The translations under genes were made by a program, and so were the position numbers. Positions 33,354 to 45,043 of a stretch of DNA of 64,000 bases are shown here, piece by piece (within the stretch, counting starts at the first letter, position 1; each line of letters opens with the position of its first letter). Under the pieces are notes generated by a model, which was not told where the DNA came from, ran no database searches, and saw nothing but the letters and a program-made list of their open reading frames with translations. Source of the DNA: Coffea arabica (Eukaryota > Streptophyta > Magnoliopsida > Gentianales > Rubiaceae); NCBI RefSeq assembly GCF_036785885.1, contig NC_092322.1:13848466-13912465 (forward strand), read 5' to 3'.

Positions 33354-36300
33354 ATGCAGATAGCCTCCAGTAGTAGCTTCACTAGTTTCCTTGATTCTAC
33401 TTTAGATCATCTGGACTTGCTTAGGAAGAGGTTTGGGCTCAAGGCGCATGGTCAATTCGGGAAGCTGGAGAAGGGGTTAACCCTATTGATACCGTTTGAT
33501 CTGTATGCTACAAATTGCAGGAGGTACCAAGAAATGCATTGGGAACAAGATCTGGAGGACAAGGGTAAAACTGTGTCTGACAGTTTGAGACTCAGTATTA
33601 TTTTGTTCAGGATTCAAGACCTGGTTAGGACGTTCATGCCTGGTCCTGAGTCTACTGTTTTTACATATATTCAGCCCGGTGCAACAAATCTTAATGACAT
33701 CGAAACTGAGCTCAGCAGATTTGAGGAAAATATCAGGTTATTTTTTGAGACAGAAATCCGACCATCGTGCAATATCAGTTTGTTGCACCACTGGTCACTG
33801 GGAGATCCACGACTAGTTACAAATTTGATTGGCTCTGTTTTAAGGAATCTGGATTGGCTTACCTGCTTGTTTCGCACATTTAATAATACTCTTCGTTTTG
33901 TAATGATAACCCTTAAAGCGAAGCTATTGTTCTTGAAGAGTTTCATTTGCTTTGCCACAGTGCAAGGCAATGAGGGTAAGGGATTGATCGTTCCGTTGAT
34001 CCACGCTGAAGTGGTGGCCGTCAAAGCTGCACGCCTGGTTTCTATATGTTGGTTTAACAGAAACAGTGAACAAGTGTGCAATGAAATGGAATCTCAAATA
34101 TCTCAACTGATACGCGAGGAGATTGATCCCGTTCATCCCCAAGTGCTAGAAACTTATATCCAGGCCCTGACAGCTTCAAAGCTATCAAGATCATCACACA
34201 CTTTAGTGCTGGAGAAGAATAAGCATCTGTTGGCCAACTTTATTGATTGTCTCCTGTATAATGTAATGGAGCTACTAGAATATTTTCCCAGTTTCTCGGT
34301 AGCGGTGAAGGATCAAATGCTAATACTCCACGAGGGAGTAAGGTTCCTGAGCATCCTCCTCAGGCAACCGCAAGAGAAATTCAACGGGCTACATGATCAA
34401 ATGAAGGAACTTATTGGATTTGTGGCCTGTGATGCAGGAATTGTGATTTTATCCCTTTCAGCAACTGAAATGATAGAAGGTTTGGCCAAGGAAACAGATC
34501 TCGCACTTTTTCATTTGGTCAAAGTCCTCAAGTTTATTATGGCAGAACTTGCACAAATTTATCCACCACCATCATTCAGCTTTCCTTGGACCAATGAGTT
34601 GGGCTGCTTTGATTTCCTCCTAGAAAGTCTCCAGGAACTATCGAATTCTGAAGCTGATTCAATTCATTTCCCAAAGGATCATATCCACAGAGTGAAAGAG
34701 GATCTTATATTCTTAAGATCTTTCTTGGAGAATATTGTCACGCAGCGCAACCAGAACAGAAAACTCCAACCTCTTTGGGATCGTGGTATGGAGGTGGCGT
34801 ATAAGGCAAAGTTACTCATCAACTCTATTGTATCTGGGGATAAATCTGAATGTTTGGATACCCTTGCTGGAGATATAGAGCTGATGAGGACTGAGGCCCT
34901 TGGAATCTCTGACAGCCTCAGCCATGGCACTGACGCACTGAGAGTTAGCAACAATTCAGCTGATACGACATCAAAACTCAGAACCCCAGCACTGAATGAA
35001 GCTCCAGTGGGTCTTGATGAAGCAATAAAGACAATCACCTGTAGACTTACCGGGGGTTCACGGCAGCTGGATATTATTTCAATTGTTGGGATGGCTGGAC
35101 TTGGTAAGACAACATTAGCAAACACAGTTTACCACCGTATGAAAAATTCAGATTGTCGCCGCTTTCATATTTATGCTTGGTGTACTGTTTCTCAAGCATA
35201 CAGCAAGCACGATTTGTTAGCTCAGATTTTGTGCAGTATTCATCGTGGTAGTCCAGCCAAATATCTTAACCAAGATGAAAATGATTTGGCTGAAGAGGTA
35301 AGGAGGGTTTTGTTGAGAAATAGGTATCTCATAGTTTTGGACGACTTATGGGACATTAAGGCATGGAATTTGTTGGAAAGATCATTTCCAAATGATGCAA
35401 ACGGAAGCAGGATTATCTTAACCAGCAGAATTCACAGTTTTCCATTGCAACATGCTAGTGAACCTTACCATCTTCGCCAACTTACTGACACAGAGAGTTG
35501 GGCATTGCTGCAAAATAAGATATTTGGCAAAGAAGGTTGTACTCCAACACTAAATGAAGTTGGATTCCAAATTGCAAAAAACTGTAAGGGACTACCTCTC
35601 ACAATTGTCCTTGTTGCTGGAATTCTTGCAACTACTGAGCAAGATTGCTGGAAAGAAGTTGCAGAAACTCTAAGTTCTAGCACAATTGTTGAGGCTGACC
35701 AATGCAAGAGGGCACTGGAGTTGAGTTACAGCAATTTGCCCAGTCATCTGAAGCCATGCCTTCTTTACTTCGGAGCATTCCCAAAAGATGAAGACGTCCC
35801 TGTCCAAAAATTGATCTGGCTTTGGACCGCTGAAGGATTTCTGCAAAAGACTGAAGGAAAGGGCTCAGAGGATGTGGTAGATGAGTACTTGATGGATCTA
35901 GTCCAACGAAGTTTAGTTACGGTCACCCGACAAAGATCAATAGGTGGAGCCAAAGCTTGCCGAATTCATGATTTGATACATGAGTTTTGTGTGGAAAAAG
36001 CCAAAGAAGAAAGTTTTCTACAGATTTTGCATGGGGAAAATAATCTTTTCACTCTGACTGGACCACATAACCTTCATCGACTATGTATTTACAATACCGA
36101 GCCCAAGAATCTTAAAAATTCAAAGGTATTTTTTCCCAATCTACGTTCTTTGCTCTTCTTTGCTAAGTGGAAAGTGGTGCCTTATTTTCCAACTGGGGTT
36201 CTGTTATTTAAACTTCTTAGAGTTTTGGATTTGGGGAACTTTAGTTTTAAGTTGGGGAACTTTAGTTTTAAGAGTGGATTTCCGATGGAAGTAGTATTGC

Positions 36301-37133
36301 TTGTTCACTTGAGATACTTGGCGCTTTCACGCATTTTTTCCGTGCCATCTGACATAGCTAACCTCTCAAGATTAGAAACTTTCTTCTTGATGGAAAGCTT
36401 GTATGATGTTGTGCTACCGAACACTATCTGGAACATTCAGACATTGAGGCATCTATGCATTAAAAGTTCCCGGTGTGGTTTTCGTTTTCCTGCTGACAGT
36501 CTTGCCGGCTCCCCGGATTTAAAACATTTAGAGACTTTAAGCCTTGCAATTGATTCCTCTTCTCAAAGCTTGCAGAAGATATTGACAAAGTTACCAAGCA
36601 TCCGCAAGCTAAAATGCGCGCCATCTAGTTCTTCCAGAAACAGGATTCTCGTGCTGGATGGTCTGTGTCGACTAGAGTCACTTAAAGTGGATTCTCTTGC
36701 TCCGTTGGAAATTAAATTCCCACTGTATTTGAAAAAGTTGACTCTCTCACGTACTCGTATGCCATGGACCGAAATTTCAACCATTGGAAAGCTGCCGAAT
36801 CTTGAAGTGCTTAAATTACGGCATAAAGCCTTTGTAGGGGATAAATGGGAAACGAAAGCAGGGGAGTTCCTTAACCTCCGATTCTTGGAATTGTCAAGTT
36901 TGGGCCTTCGAAGCTGGACCGCCGCTTCTGATAATTTTTCCCGTCTTGAGAAGTTGGTTTTGCACCAATGCGGGAAACTGAAACAGGTCCCTTCTTGTTT
37001 AGGGGAATGTTCAAATCTTGAAATGATAAAGCTCAAACGGTGCTGTAAGGCTGCTGTGACTTCTGTTAAGCAGATTCAAGAAGAACAGATGGAAGCAGGA
37101 AATGAGGGTCTCAGGGTCGTTCTTGGAAAATAA
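33354..37133 (+). CDS. NLR5: intact R1-type CC-NB-LRR disease resistance protein
   Basis: A single open frame of 1259 codons. The N-terminal extension is residues 1 to about 430. The Rx-like coiled coil follows, with a degenerate EDVID-like motif (AKLLINS). The P-loop GMAGLGKTT is at 579 and kinase-2 VLDDLWD at 663, where L replaces the V of the paralogs. RNBS-B is GSRIILTSR, GLPL is at 746 and IHD at 871-873. LRRs run from about 950 to the end. It is an intracellular immune receptor by family; the pathogen recognised is unknown. The start is the first ATG and matches NLR6's. In the LRR, LGNFSFK is repeated in tandem (36231-36272), a 21-bp in-frame duplication. Nothing in the sequence argues against function. 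Confidence 0.93.
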   Translation: MQIASSSSFTSFLDSTLDHLDLLRKRFGLKAHGQFGKLEKGLTLLIPFDLYATNCRRYQEMHWEQDLEDKGKTVSDSLRLSIILFRIQDLVRTFMPGPESTVFTYIQPGATNLNDIETELSRFEENIRLFFETEIRPSCNISLLHHWSLGDPRLVTNLIGSVLRNLDWLTCLFRTFNNTLRFVMITLKAKLLFLKSFICFATVQGNEGKGLIVPLIHAEVVAVKAARLVSICWFNRNSEQVCNEMESQISQLIREEIDPVHPQVLETYIQALTASKLSRSSHTLVLEKNKHLLANFIDCLLYNVMELLEYFPSFSVAVKDQMLILHEGVRFLSILLRQPQEKFNGLHDQMKELIGFVACDAGIVILSLSATEMIEGLAKETDLALFHLVKVLKFIMAELAQIYPPPSFSFPWTNELGCFDFLLESLQELSNSEADSIHFPKDHIHRVKEDLIFLRSFLENIVTQRNQNRKLQPLWDRGMEVAYKAKLLINSIVSGDKSECLDTLAGDIELMRTEALGISDSLSHGTDALRVSNNSADTTSKLRTPALNEAPVGLDEAIKTITCRLTGGSRQLDIISIVGMAGLGKTTLANTVYHRMKNSDCRRFHIYAWCTVSQAYSKHDLLAQILCSIHRGSPAKYLNQDENDLAEEVRRVLLRNRYLIVLDDLWDIKAWNLLERSFPNDANGSRIILTSRIHSFPLQHASEPYHLRQLTDTESWALLQNKIFGKEGCTPTLNEVGFQIAKNCKGLPLTIVLVAGILATTEQDCWKEVAETLSSSTIVEADQCKRALELSYSNLPSHLKPCLLYFGAFPKDEDVPVQKLIWLWTAEGFLQKTEGKGSEDVVDEYLMDLVQRSLVTVTRQRSIGGAKACRIHDLIHEFCVEKAKEESFLQILHGENNLFTLTGPHNLHRLCIYNTEPKNLKNSKVFFPNLRSLLFFAKWKVVPYFPTGVLLFKLLRVLDLGNFSFKLGNFSFKSGFPMEVVLLVHLRYLALSRIFSVPSDIANLSRLETFFLMESLYDVVLPNTIWNIQTLRHLCIKSSRCGFRFPADSLAGSPDLKHLETLSLAIDSSSQSLQKILTKLPSIRKLKCAPSSSSRNRILVLDGLCRLESLKVDSLAPLEIKFPLYLKKLTLSRTRMPWTEISTIGKLPNLEVLKLRHKAFVGDKWETKAGEFLNLRFLELSSLGLRSWTAASDNFSRLEKLVLHQCGKLKQVPSCLGECSNLEMIKLKRCCKAAVTSVKQIQEEQMEAGNEGLRVVLGK

Positions 37134-38320
37134 TTCAGTAGCAGATGGGTATTAATTCTTCAGGCCGATCACTTTTGGCAAACGGGGACCAATTCATGTC
37201 TCTTCTTGATTTTGTTTAAGAGTCATTAATTCAGATTGGCAAACGGGAACTAATTCTTCAGGCCGATCACAGTATTTGTATGTGTTGAATCAGTTCAATG
37301 ATGTAATTTTATATTCACGTTTCTGGAAGCAATTTCTGGAGTTCTTCAATTCTTCGGCTTCAAGTTGGGTGCAGCTGTAACTTCCTGATTGCTGTCATAA
37401 AAAAAATCTTCCATTTACGAAGTCAACATGATCTATCATTATTTATTTCTTTTTTGTTTTTTCGATTCAAGTTTTTTTTTTTCTGACATTTTTTCATTCA
37501 AGATCTATTAGTGTTCACAGTCCATCATCCCAATTTCTTTTTTTTCTTGCTTTCTTTCTGTCTTTTTTTTTTTAAACCTTCCATGCATTTATTCCAAAAT
37601 AAAGAACCATACACTAAATTTATTAATATGTAAACTTCTTTGTGATTAACGTATGATACGCTTGTTTTGCAACATGTATTAACCATAGATCCGAAAAAGA
37701 ACAAAAATCCTAAGACCTAGATTTTTTTTTACCATTTTACTCCAACTTTCTATTTTACATTTCCTATGACACTTATTCACTACAGGACCCATGCGTAGTA
37801 GTCTCATTTAAAAGTTGTATCTTGAATTTCTATTTCATAAAATTAACTTTTTCGGGCAATGAAACTTATTGTAATAATGTTTTGTTTGCTGCACATTCAT
37901 GAGTAATTTCTAGCCCCCCCCCCCCCCTCCCTCCCTTCCTCTTCGACAATAGGACAACTAATACAAGAGATCTATGATACTTCGTAAAGGCTTTCTCATG
38001 TCTCAATAATTAAATGGAAGTTCGACTGTAGAATCTATGTTACATGTGTCCTTTTTATTTTTACTTGGTACCACAGTATGTGTATCAAGGATTTTTTTTT
38101 AAACTAATGCCTCAATGATTGTTTTCACTATTTTACTAGAATTTTTCTAGTGCCTTAGCACGGTCTTTTTATTTATTGTGAATTTATACAAATATGAATA
38201 ATTTAAGTACAAAAATTAACAACAATCCTACATATTCTTTCACATTAACTTTAAAAAATTAATGTATTCTAAATGTTTAATTATTTACTAATTTCTAAAA
38301 ATTTGTTTGTATACTCACTA
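37134..38320. other. NLR5 3' flank and spacer
   Basis: The first ~300 bp are NLR 3' flank, with an internal partial duplication: AACGGG.ACCAATTC / GGCAAACGGGAACTAATTC and two CAGGCCGATCAC words (about 37162 and 37259). The rest is T-rich with C14 at 37914-37927. I see no gene. Confidence 0.5.
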
Positions 38321-41300
38321 TAACAGGTGTCGAGCCAGTGCAATAATAATTACCTACTCAAGAAAAATACATATTTTGTATATAGCGGTGAGTAGAGTCG
38401 AATCCACAGGGACTGGGGATAATTCGTTTCTTCTAGAGTTCAAAGTATGGGGGTTTTCAGGATTAAATGCTAACTAAATAAATTAAATGCAGAAAATAAT
38501 TCATTAAAAGAAATAATTGGAGAAACTCTAGCCAAGGATACACTTCAGAAATAGTTCATGCACTGATCATCGATTCATAGATAATTCCAACATTTATTAA
38601 TAGATTGGTTATAGTTGTCATGCACGCGATAAACAACCAACCCTTCCTTAATTTGTCGATAGCTAAGGTACGACCGTTAGCTATTTCTCTAACCCAAAAA
38701 CAACCCCAAGTGCGACCGTAGGATTTAATTTCTAGCTTGCATTAATAACTAGAAAGGCCCAATCCTAACCAACAAACACGCTACGAGGGTTTGTTTAAAC
38801 TAGATCGTATATTCCCCTGACATAAACCCAATTACGTCAGTTGCTACTGGAATAGGGATAATGAACAATTACGGATTCAATTACCCCTATTTAGCAAAAT
38901 AGCCCCTATAAATAATTAATTATTGCGCACTAATCAATCATACACAAGAGTTATAACAATTAAAAACGGGAAACATATAAATATTAATAAATGAAAAAAA
39001 TAGTTAAAATAAATTCGATCTCACGGTAATCGCCGAATCAAATCGTCAGTTGTCCCTTGACTAGAACTGGGGACTTAGCTCTCCATTAATGAAGGACGAA
39101 CTGTGCGGGTGGAGTTTGGAAAGGTTTGCAGATAAATTTTTCTTTGCTTCGGTCAACACCAGGAGAAAGCCCAAGGAAGCTTTATTGCTTCCAGTTTTCC
39201 TCCAAAGCGTACAAATATCTGATGTTGACTTTCAATTCCAGTCAAAATTGAGTAAAGAAACAAATCCACAAAGTCCACAATAGTGGCTGCCTCCTAATTG
39301 CCCACAATGATACGAGAAAAGCTTTTGCTTCTTTTGTTCTATCAATTGCGGTCAACCAAGCTTAGCATTGGAATTGCCGCAGTCAACCAAAAATGGAAGA
39401 ACAATATATAGTCAATAACGTAGGCTCTTGTCTCATCTGATTGCTAAGCAAAAGACATACGAGAGCAAAGGTTTCTCAATTCGGTTAAGGCTTATGAAAA
39501 GCTCACAAAGTCAACAACGACGGCTTTGTCTTCTCTCCTCCTCTTTCAAAACTGCGGCCAATCCTTCTTTTAAAAGCATAGCCTCGCGGAAAACCTAAGC
39601 CAGGCGACAAACTAACTCCGCCTCTGTTGTCGTCCGAAGTTTTTGGGAAGGGATTTTTTCTTCTTTTTGGAAATTGTTATTTTTCCAAAATTAAAATGAG
39701 ACTCCCTCAAAATAGAATAAAATAAAATTTATTACAATTAGATTTTTTCAGCTTCTCAAGCAGGCCCCACGTATGACAAATCCTCTAAATTTTGATTTTA
39801 AGCACTTTTTAGCATCCAGTCCTGTAATTGGCACCAAAACAAAATATCTGACAGGTTATCGAAACCTGTGCAATAATAAAACCTGCTCAAACTAAAGTTA
39901 ATTTCTGTAGATAGCGGTGAGCAGGGTCGAATCCACAAGGACTGGAAGTAATCGTTTCCTTTCAAATTCACAGTGACAAGGGAGTGTGTTTTGTGGAAAT
40001 GACGACAACTAAATAAATTCAAATAAGAAAATAAAAATAAATAACTAACTAGAAATTAAACCACAATTCACTGAACTTAGAATAATAATAATTAAAGGTC
40101 TAACTCAATTAAAACAAGGAAACAATTAAAAATAAAATAAAGTAGGTAACTAAAAGTCAAATGGCAATTCACTAGAATCAAGGTAATGTTAATTAAATAT
40201 CTAGCCAAGAAATAACTTCAACAATGGTCCACCTAATTGATCATCGAAACAAAGGCAATCCCAATTATTCATCAATAAATAGGTTATAACTACCAAGCAA
40301 GCGATAATAGTCAACCCCTCCTTACTGTGTCGGTGATTAAGGTACGCCCGTTAACCACTGCTCTAATTAGGGAATAATCCTAGGTACGCCCGTAAGATTT
40401 AATTCCCTAATTGCCTTACGTATTAGAGGAGCCCTATTCTAATCAAATAACGCACTACCAGGGTTATTTTAGATTAGTCCGCTTATCCCCCTGACACGAA
40501 TCTAATCGTGCCAGTTGTCACTATTTTAGGACAGATAAACAATTACGGATTTAACGCCCTAATTGACAATAGGTTACCGAATCAATTAATTATCCGGATC
40601 CAAGATAACCAATTAATTGAATAACCATAAACATAGCAATCAAGGAATATGCGAATACCAATAAATAAAAGGAAAAGATTAAATTAAATCGATCTCATAA
40701 TTTTTAGGCAATTCAAAGCATCCGTCGTTTCTTGACTAGAATGAGGAAATTAGTTCATATTTGATGAACTAAGTCCACGGGAAATTTCAGCAAAAGTCAC
40801 GGCCATTATCTGCGTTTCAGGGAGCCGCAATTCGTCGAACAATTAGAAAGCAATTGAAAGTCACAGGTAACAATTGGGTCTCTTTATCGTTCCTAGCATC
40901 CGTAGAGCAAAACCACTCGAAAAGTACAAGAAGGAAAAGTCAAAGTAGATAGCCTCCAATTCTCCTGACATGCGTGAGATTAGCAAAAGGAATTCTAAAG
41001 AAAAAAGCTAATGAAATGCTAAGCTAGTACTCATTGTCTTTCTCCCAACCGTGGAGAATGCCTACAAAAGGCTCAGAGGAGAAGTCAAAAAGTGCGGCTG
41101 AACTAAAAACGAAAGCTCTCCAGTGAGCCGCGCCCCCTTTTGCTATTCTTCTTTTTTGGTTTTTATCCTCTCCGTCTCCCTTGGATGTGCGGCAGCTCCA
41201 GGGAAAATGCACTCTGGCCCCAAAATGACCGGAAAGGGCTTGTGTCTCTCTTTCCCAAGAATACCCTTTCAAGCCTTCAATTCAATTTCCTTTCCGATGA

Positions 41301-41544
41301 CTGCCAAAATGGCATTAATTGTGGTATTTTTTATCTACTCCCTGAAATAAATGTAAATTACGGAAAATGAGTAGAATCCAGCAATTAATCCACATCAAGT
41401 CAGGTAATAGGGAAAATTAATTATAAAATAAATGAGAAAATTACAGCCTATCAATATCAGTAGAATCCACTCAATTACTGGAAATATTTAGTCGAATAAA
41501 AGTGCATTAATGTCCAAAATACCCCACTAAAATGCACCCTATCA
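38321..41544 (-). mobile_element. Solo LTR (Ty3/gypsy family), interrupted by a second solo LTR
   Basis: The left end is TAACAGG (one change from TGACAGG) and the right end CCCTATCA, with a perfect 5-bp duplication CACTA (38316-38320 and 41545-41549). Removing the nested LTR and one duplication leaves about 1614 bp, the family length. The frame 39089-39283 in it has no domain I know. Confidence 0.9.
39849..41453 (-). mobile_element. Nested solo LTR (same family)
   Basis: TGACAGG at 39849 to CCTATCA at 41453 (1605 bp), with duplication ATATC (39844-39848 and 41454-41458) inside the outer LTR. Its sequence is clearly diverged from the outer LTR (for example GCACTACCAGGGTTATTT for the usual GCTACGAGGGTTTGTTT), so it belongs to a different subfamily. 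Confidence 0.9.
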
Positions 41545-41788
41545 CACTATAATATGATAGTATCGATCAAATAATATACCCCATGTTAAAAGCTTAGTAG
41601 ATATTCTTTTTTTATAAACATTATTTTAGATAATTTAAATTTTTATAATGACCACAAATCTAGAACTATATATTCATATTTAATTAAGTAGAAAAGATCT
41701 AGCAATCCATTTTTCTTCATCCATAAATATTCAGTTTCCAACAATATTGGTAAATCTATTGGTGTAACAATTAATTCTTTTTTATACA

Positions 41789-43189
41789 TGACAGTGTCGA
41801 GCCTGTGCAATAATAATTACCTACTCAATAAAAATACAAATTTTGTATATAGCGATGAGTAGGGTCGGATCCACAGGGATTGGGGATAATTCATTTCTTC
41901 CAGAATCCGAAATATGGGGAATTTTTGGAGAATATAAAATAACTAATTAACCAACTAATGAAACAACTAATAGAAATAAACAAGAATTAATCAATAACCA
42001 ATACGACTCGGTCCATACACAAGAATTAACTTTTCATTAGTTAATCAATAAATAATAACAAGAATTAATCAATAAACAAGAATTAATCAATAACAACTAG
42101 CCAAAGGTGCAACTTTTCAGACATGGTCCATTCAACTGATCATCGATGCAAAAATAATTCAATTACTCATTAAGAGATTGGTTATAGTTGCCAAACACGC
42201 GATAAACAACCAGTCTTTCCTCACTTTTTCGATAGTCAAGATACGACCATTAACTATTTTCCTAACCAAGAAATAACCCTAGGTACGGCCATAGAATTTA
42301 ATTCTTCGCTTGCATTAAGAATTAGAAAAACCCACCCTAACTAACAAACACGCTACGAGGGTTTGTTTAAATTAGATCATACGTTTCCCTAACATGAAAC
42401 CAATCACACTAGTCGCCACTGGTATTAATCAATTGAACAATTACGGATTCAATCACTTAATCTGGCAGTAGATTATTAGTTTAATTCGAATATCGGGCCC
42501 TTGACATTCAAATAATATAACAATCATAAGAAGTTATATCAGAAAACGTACAAATACCAATGAATAAAAGAAATAAGTAAAATAATTCGATCTCACAGAT
42601 GTTTAGAACCGAATCCTCAAATTGACCTTCGACTAGAAAATCTTAGTTCATCTCCATGGAAAACGCCATGGGCGAAATATTGGAGTTTATTGCCGCGGCC
42701 ATTCTCCCCAAGAGTGTCATGAAGTATCGGAATTAAGAAGAAAAGAAAAAAAAAACGTCTGTTTGTTCCTTGCAACCAAGAAGAAAAAGAAGTCCTCCCC
42801 CTATTGTTTCAGACTTCCCGTTTCTTTATTCCTATCAAAAAACTACTTTCCTAAACCAAAGAAAACTCCTCCTAGTCAGATAGACTAATCTCCTAATAAG
42901 AATAGAAAACTAGTCAGTTGATAAAGAGTCTCTTCCACGGCTCCAATCCAAGACTAGAAGTCACGCGTCAACTTCCGAGTTTCCGAACTTGCAGAATTAA
43001 ATTTTGATGCGACGATGTTGATTAGTACAAAAATTCAATGAAAATCACGTCTTTAATCCCATTTCGCTCCAAATCCCTACAATCAACACAAATTACCAAA
43101 AGTAAATAGAATACACTAACTAATACAATATTTGGTAAGATAAAAAAGGAAAATAATTATAAAATTAATGACAGAATTGTAATTTATTA
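41789..43189 (-). mobile_element. 3' LTR of the gag-only Ty3 derivative
   Basis: It starts TGACAGTGTCG and ends in a mutated TTTATTA where the family has CCTATCA. Length is about 1401 bp. An internal direct repeat of AAGAATTAA.C / AATCAATAA words near 42020-42090 makes it longer there than the other copy. Confidence 0.8.
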
Positions 43190-43208
43190 ATTTTTCCCAT
43201 ACCTAAAC
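43190..43208 (-). promoter_or_regulatory. Polypurine tract of the Ty3 derivative
   Basis: On the minus strand GGTTTAGGTATGGGAAAAAT lies directly before the 3' LTR and follows a GAGGACAAACATGG word. Both are typical of the plus-strand priming site in plant Ty3/gypsy elements. Confidence 0.65.
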
Positions 43209-44463
43209 CATGTTTGTCCTCAAGTATGAGAACAATAAATCAAACAATCAAATTCAAACAATGGCTATTGCTCAAATCTTATATTGCCAACTTACAATTA
43301 AAACACATGTCAAATATTAGTGGTAATTTGCAAGAAATATCTCTCCAGTTAGCTTTAAAGATCAAGGACTTTTTCAATTTATAACTAACTAATCTAAGAA
43401 TATAAAATATTCAACCAGCATCCATAATCAAATGGTTCGACTATTAAGTAGAATCTCAACATTAAAATTCATAGATTAGAGGGTTAACAATTCATTCAAA
43501 CACTTCCACATTTTCACCATTAGCACATTTTTTTTTCTAAAATATCCCCATACTTGATTGATTTTTTTTTTTTTAAGGAGAATGCTTAGCCTTTAGCCAT
43601 TTAAGCGTTTTGATGCGAATTCCGACATCTATCAAATGAAGGAGCCCAGTTACTCAACTTTTATCGTTAAAGGACCACATACTCATAGTTATCGTCACTT
43701 TTTGATGCGAAAATCGACACTTGTGGTGAAAACCTCCGGTTACTAGGCAACGATACTAGCGGAGTATAGTCGAATACTATTCATAAATAAGCACCAAATT
43801 AAAATTAAAAATCACATAAACCCGCTTCATTTCTTAAATATGGAGAACTAAGATTAATAGTTGAACCAATTTGTATAAAAATAATATTAGACAAATATTT
43901 ACAATACTTAGAAAAGTTAACCAAAAAGTATAAAAGTCACAAAATCTCAAATATTCACCAAAGAGATACTCTTAAATTTAACCATGTCATACTTAACACT
44001 TTAGAGTGTAAAATCTTAGCAATAGAAAATTTTGAAACATCTAACCATCGTTTATCAAGAACAACTACAAGTATGCATAAAGATAGGCAAAAATTGGATA
44101 AAATTTGACAAAGTCAAATAAAAAATTTCAACAAAAATGCCTACACTTACACTTTTTCAATATATTATGAATATACTACTCCCCCCACACCTAAATCTTA
44201 CATTGTCCCCAATGTAAAATAAAGAATAAAAGAAAAGTAATGGGAATAACGAACTTCCCTGATAACTGTAGGGGCCGTGGACAGCTACGAGTGAGGGGCA
44301 AATGATTGTGGAGCTCGATGTAAGTTTATGGTTGGCAGAGGTGGAGTTTGGATGGAGAAGGATGGAAGAAAGAAAGAAGAGAGAAAGAAGAGAGAAAGAA
44401 AATGGAAAAAGGAAAGGAAAATGAAGAGAAAAGAAAAGATTTTTTTTTTTTAGAACCACTGCA
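43209..44463. other. Non-coding internal region of the Ty3 derivative
   Basis: AT-rich sequence without open frames. A paired motif TTTTGATGCGAA.TC.GACA is found twice (about 43608 and 43701). A purine-rich run GAAAGAAGAGAGAAAGAAGAG is at about 44366-44420. Confidence 0.6.
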
Positions 44464-44790
44464 TTAGGCGTAGGCACGCCTAACTACCCTCGAGTCTTCT
44501 GACCAACCCTCAGAAATTAAGTTCCTTAAGCGTGACCACATGACGTGGGCACGCCTAACTATTGGAGAGTCTTCTGCCTGCATAAGAAAATTGCCTTTCT
44601 TAGACGTGACCACCTGGCGTGGGCACGACTAACTATTAGAGATTTTCTGACCGCAGAAAAATAATTGTATTCCTTAGACGTGACCATCTGGCGTGGACAC
44701 GCCTAACTAGTGGGTAGTTTTCTATCCGTCAAATCAAAAATTCCTTCTTTGGGCCCGACCACTAGACGCGGGCACGCCCAACTACCAGCT
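44464..44790. repeat. Minisatellite, five units of about 75 bp
   Basis: The core GGCGTGGGCACGCCTAACTA recurs at 44467, 44542, 44616, 44690 and 44765 with small changes, so the period is 74-75 bp. Units also share a TTAGACGTGACCA word and a TTTTCTGACC word. It lies inside the 3' non-coding part of the Ty3 derivative. A single related core (GGCGTGGGCACACCTAC) is in the solo LTR at 2836. Confidence 0.85.
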
Positions 44791-45043
44791 TCCTGCTACA
44801 AAAATAACAAATCACTAAACTCAACTAACGCTTAACAAAAACTCCAGAAACATAAGAAAACTAAAATAAAGAGTATTGGGTTGCCTCTCAAGCAGCGCCT
44901 TTCTTTAATGTTTTTGGCTAGACATTTGCCATGTTTATTCACGGAGAATAAAATCATGTAACTCGTTTCAGCGTTTCATCTTCTATGTATCCCTGATAAC
45001 TCTCATAAATAGAGTAATTCTTGAGCACATTAGATATAGTCTT

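Noticed and set aside
44157-44477. 106-codon minus-strand frame rich in Phe/Leu/Ser, possible membrane protein
   Set aside because: It is the translation of a GAAAGAAGAGA purine tract in a retroelement; low complexity.
44464-44790. CRISPR-like array because of regular repeats
   Set aside because: Units are head-to-tail copies of about 75 bp without unique spacers, in a plant retroelement.
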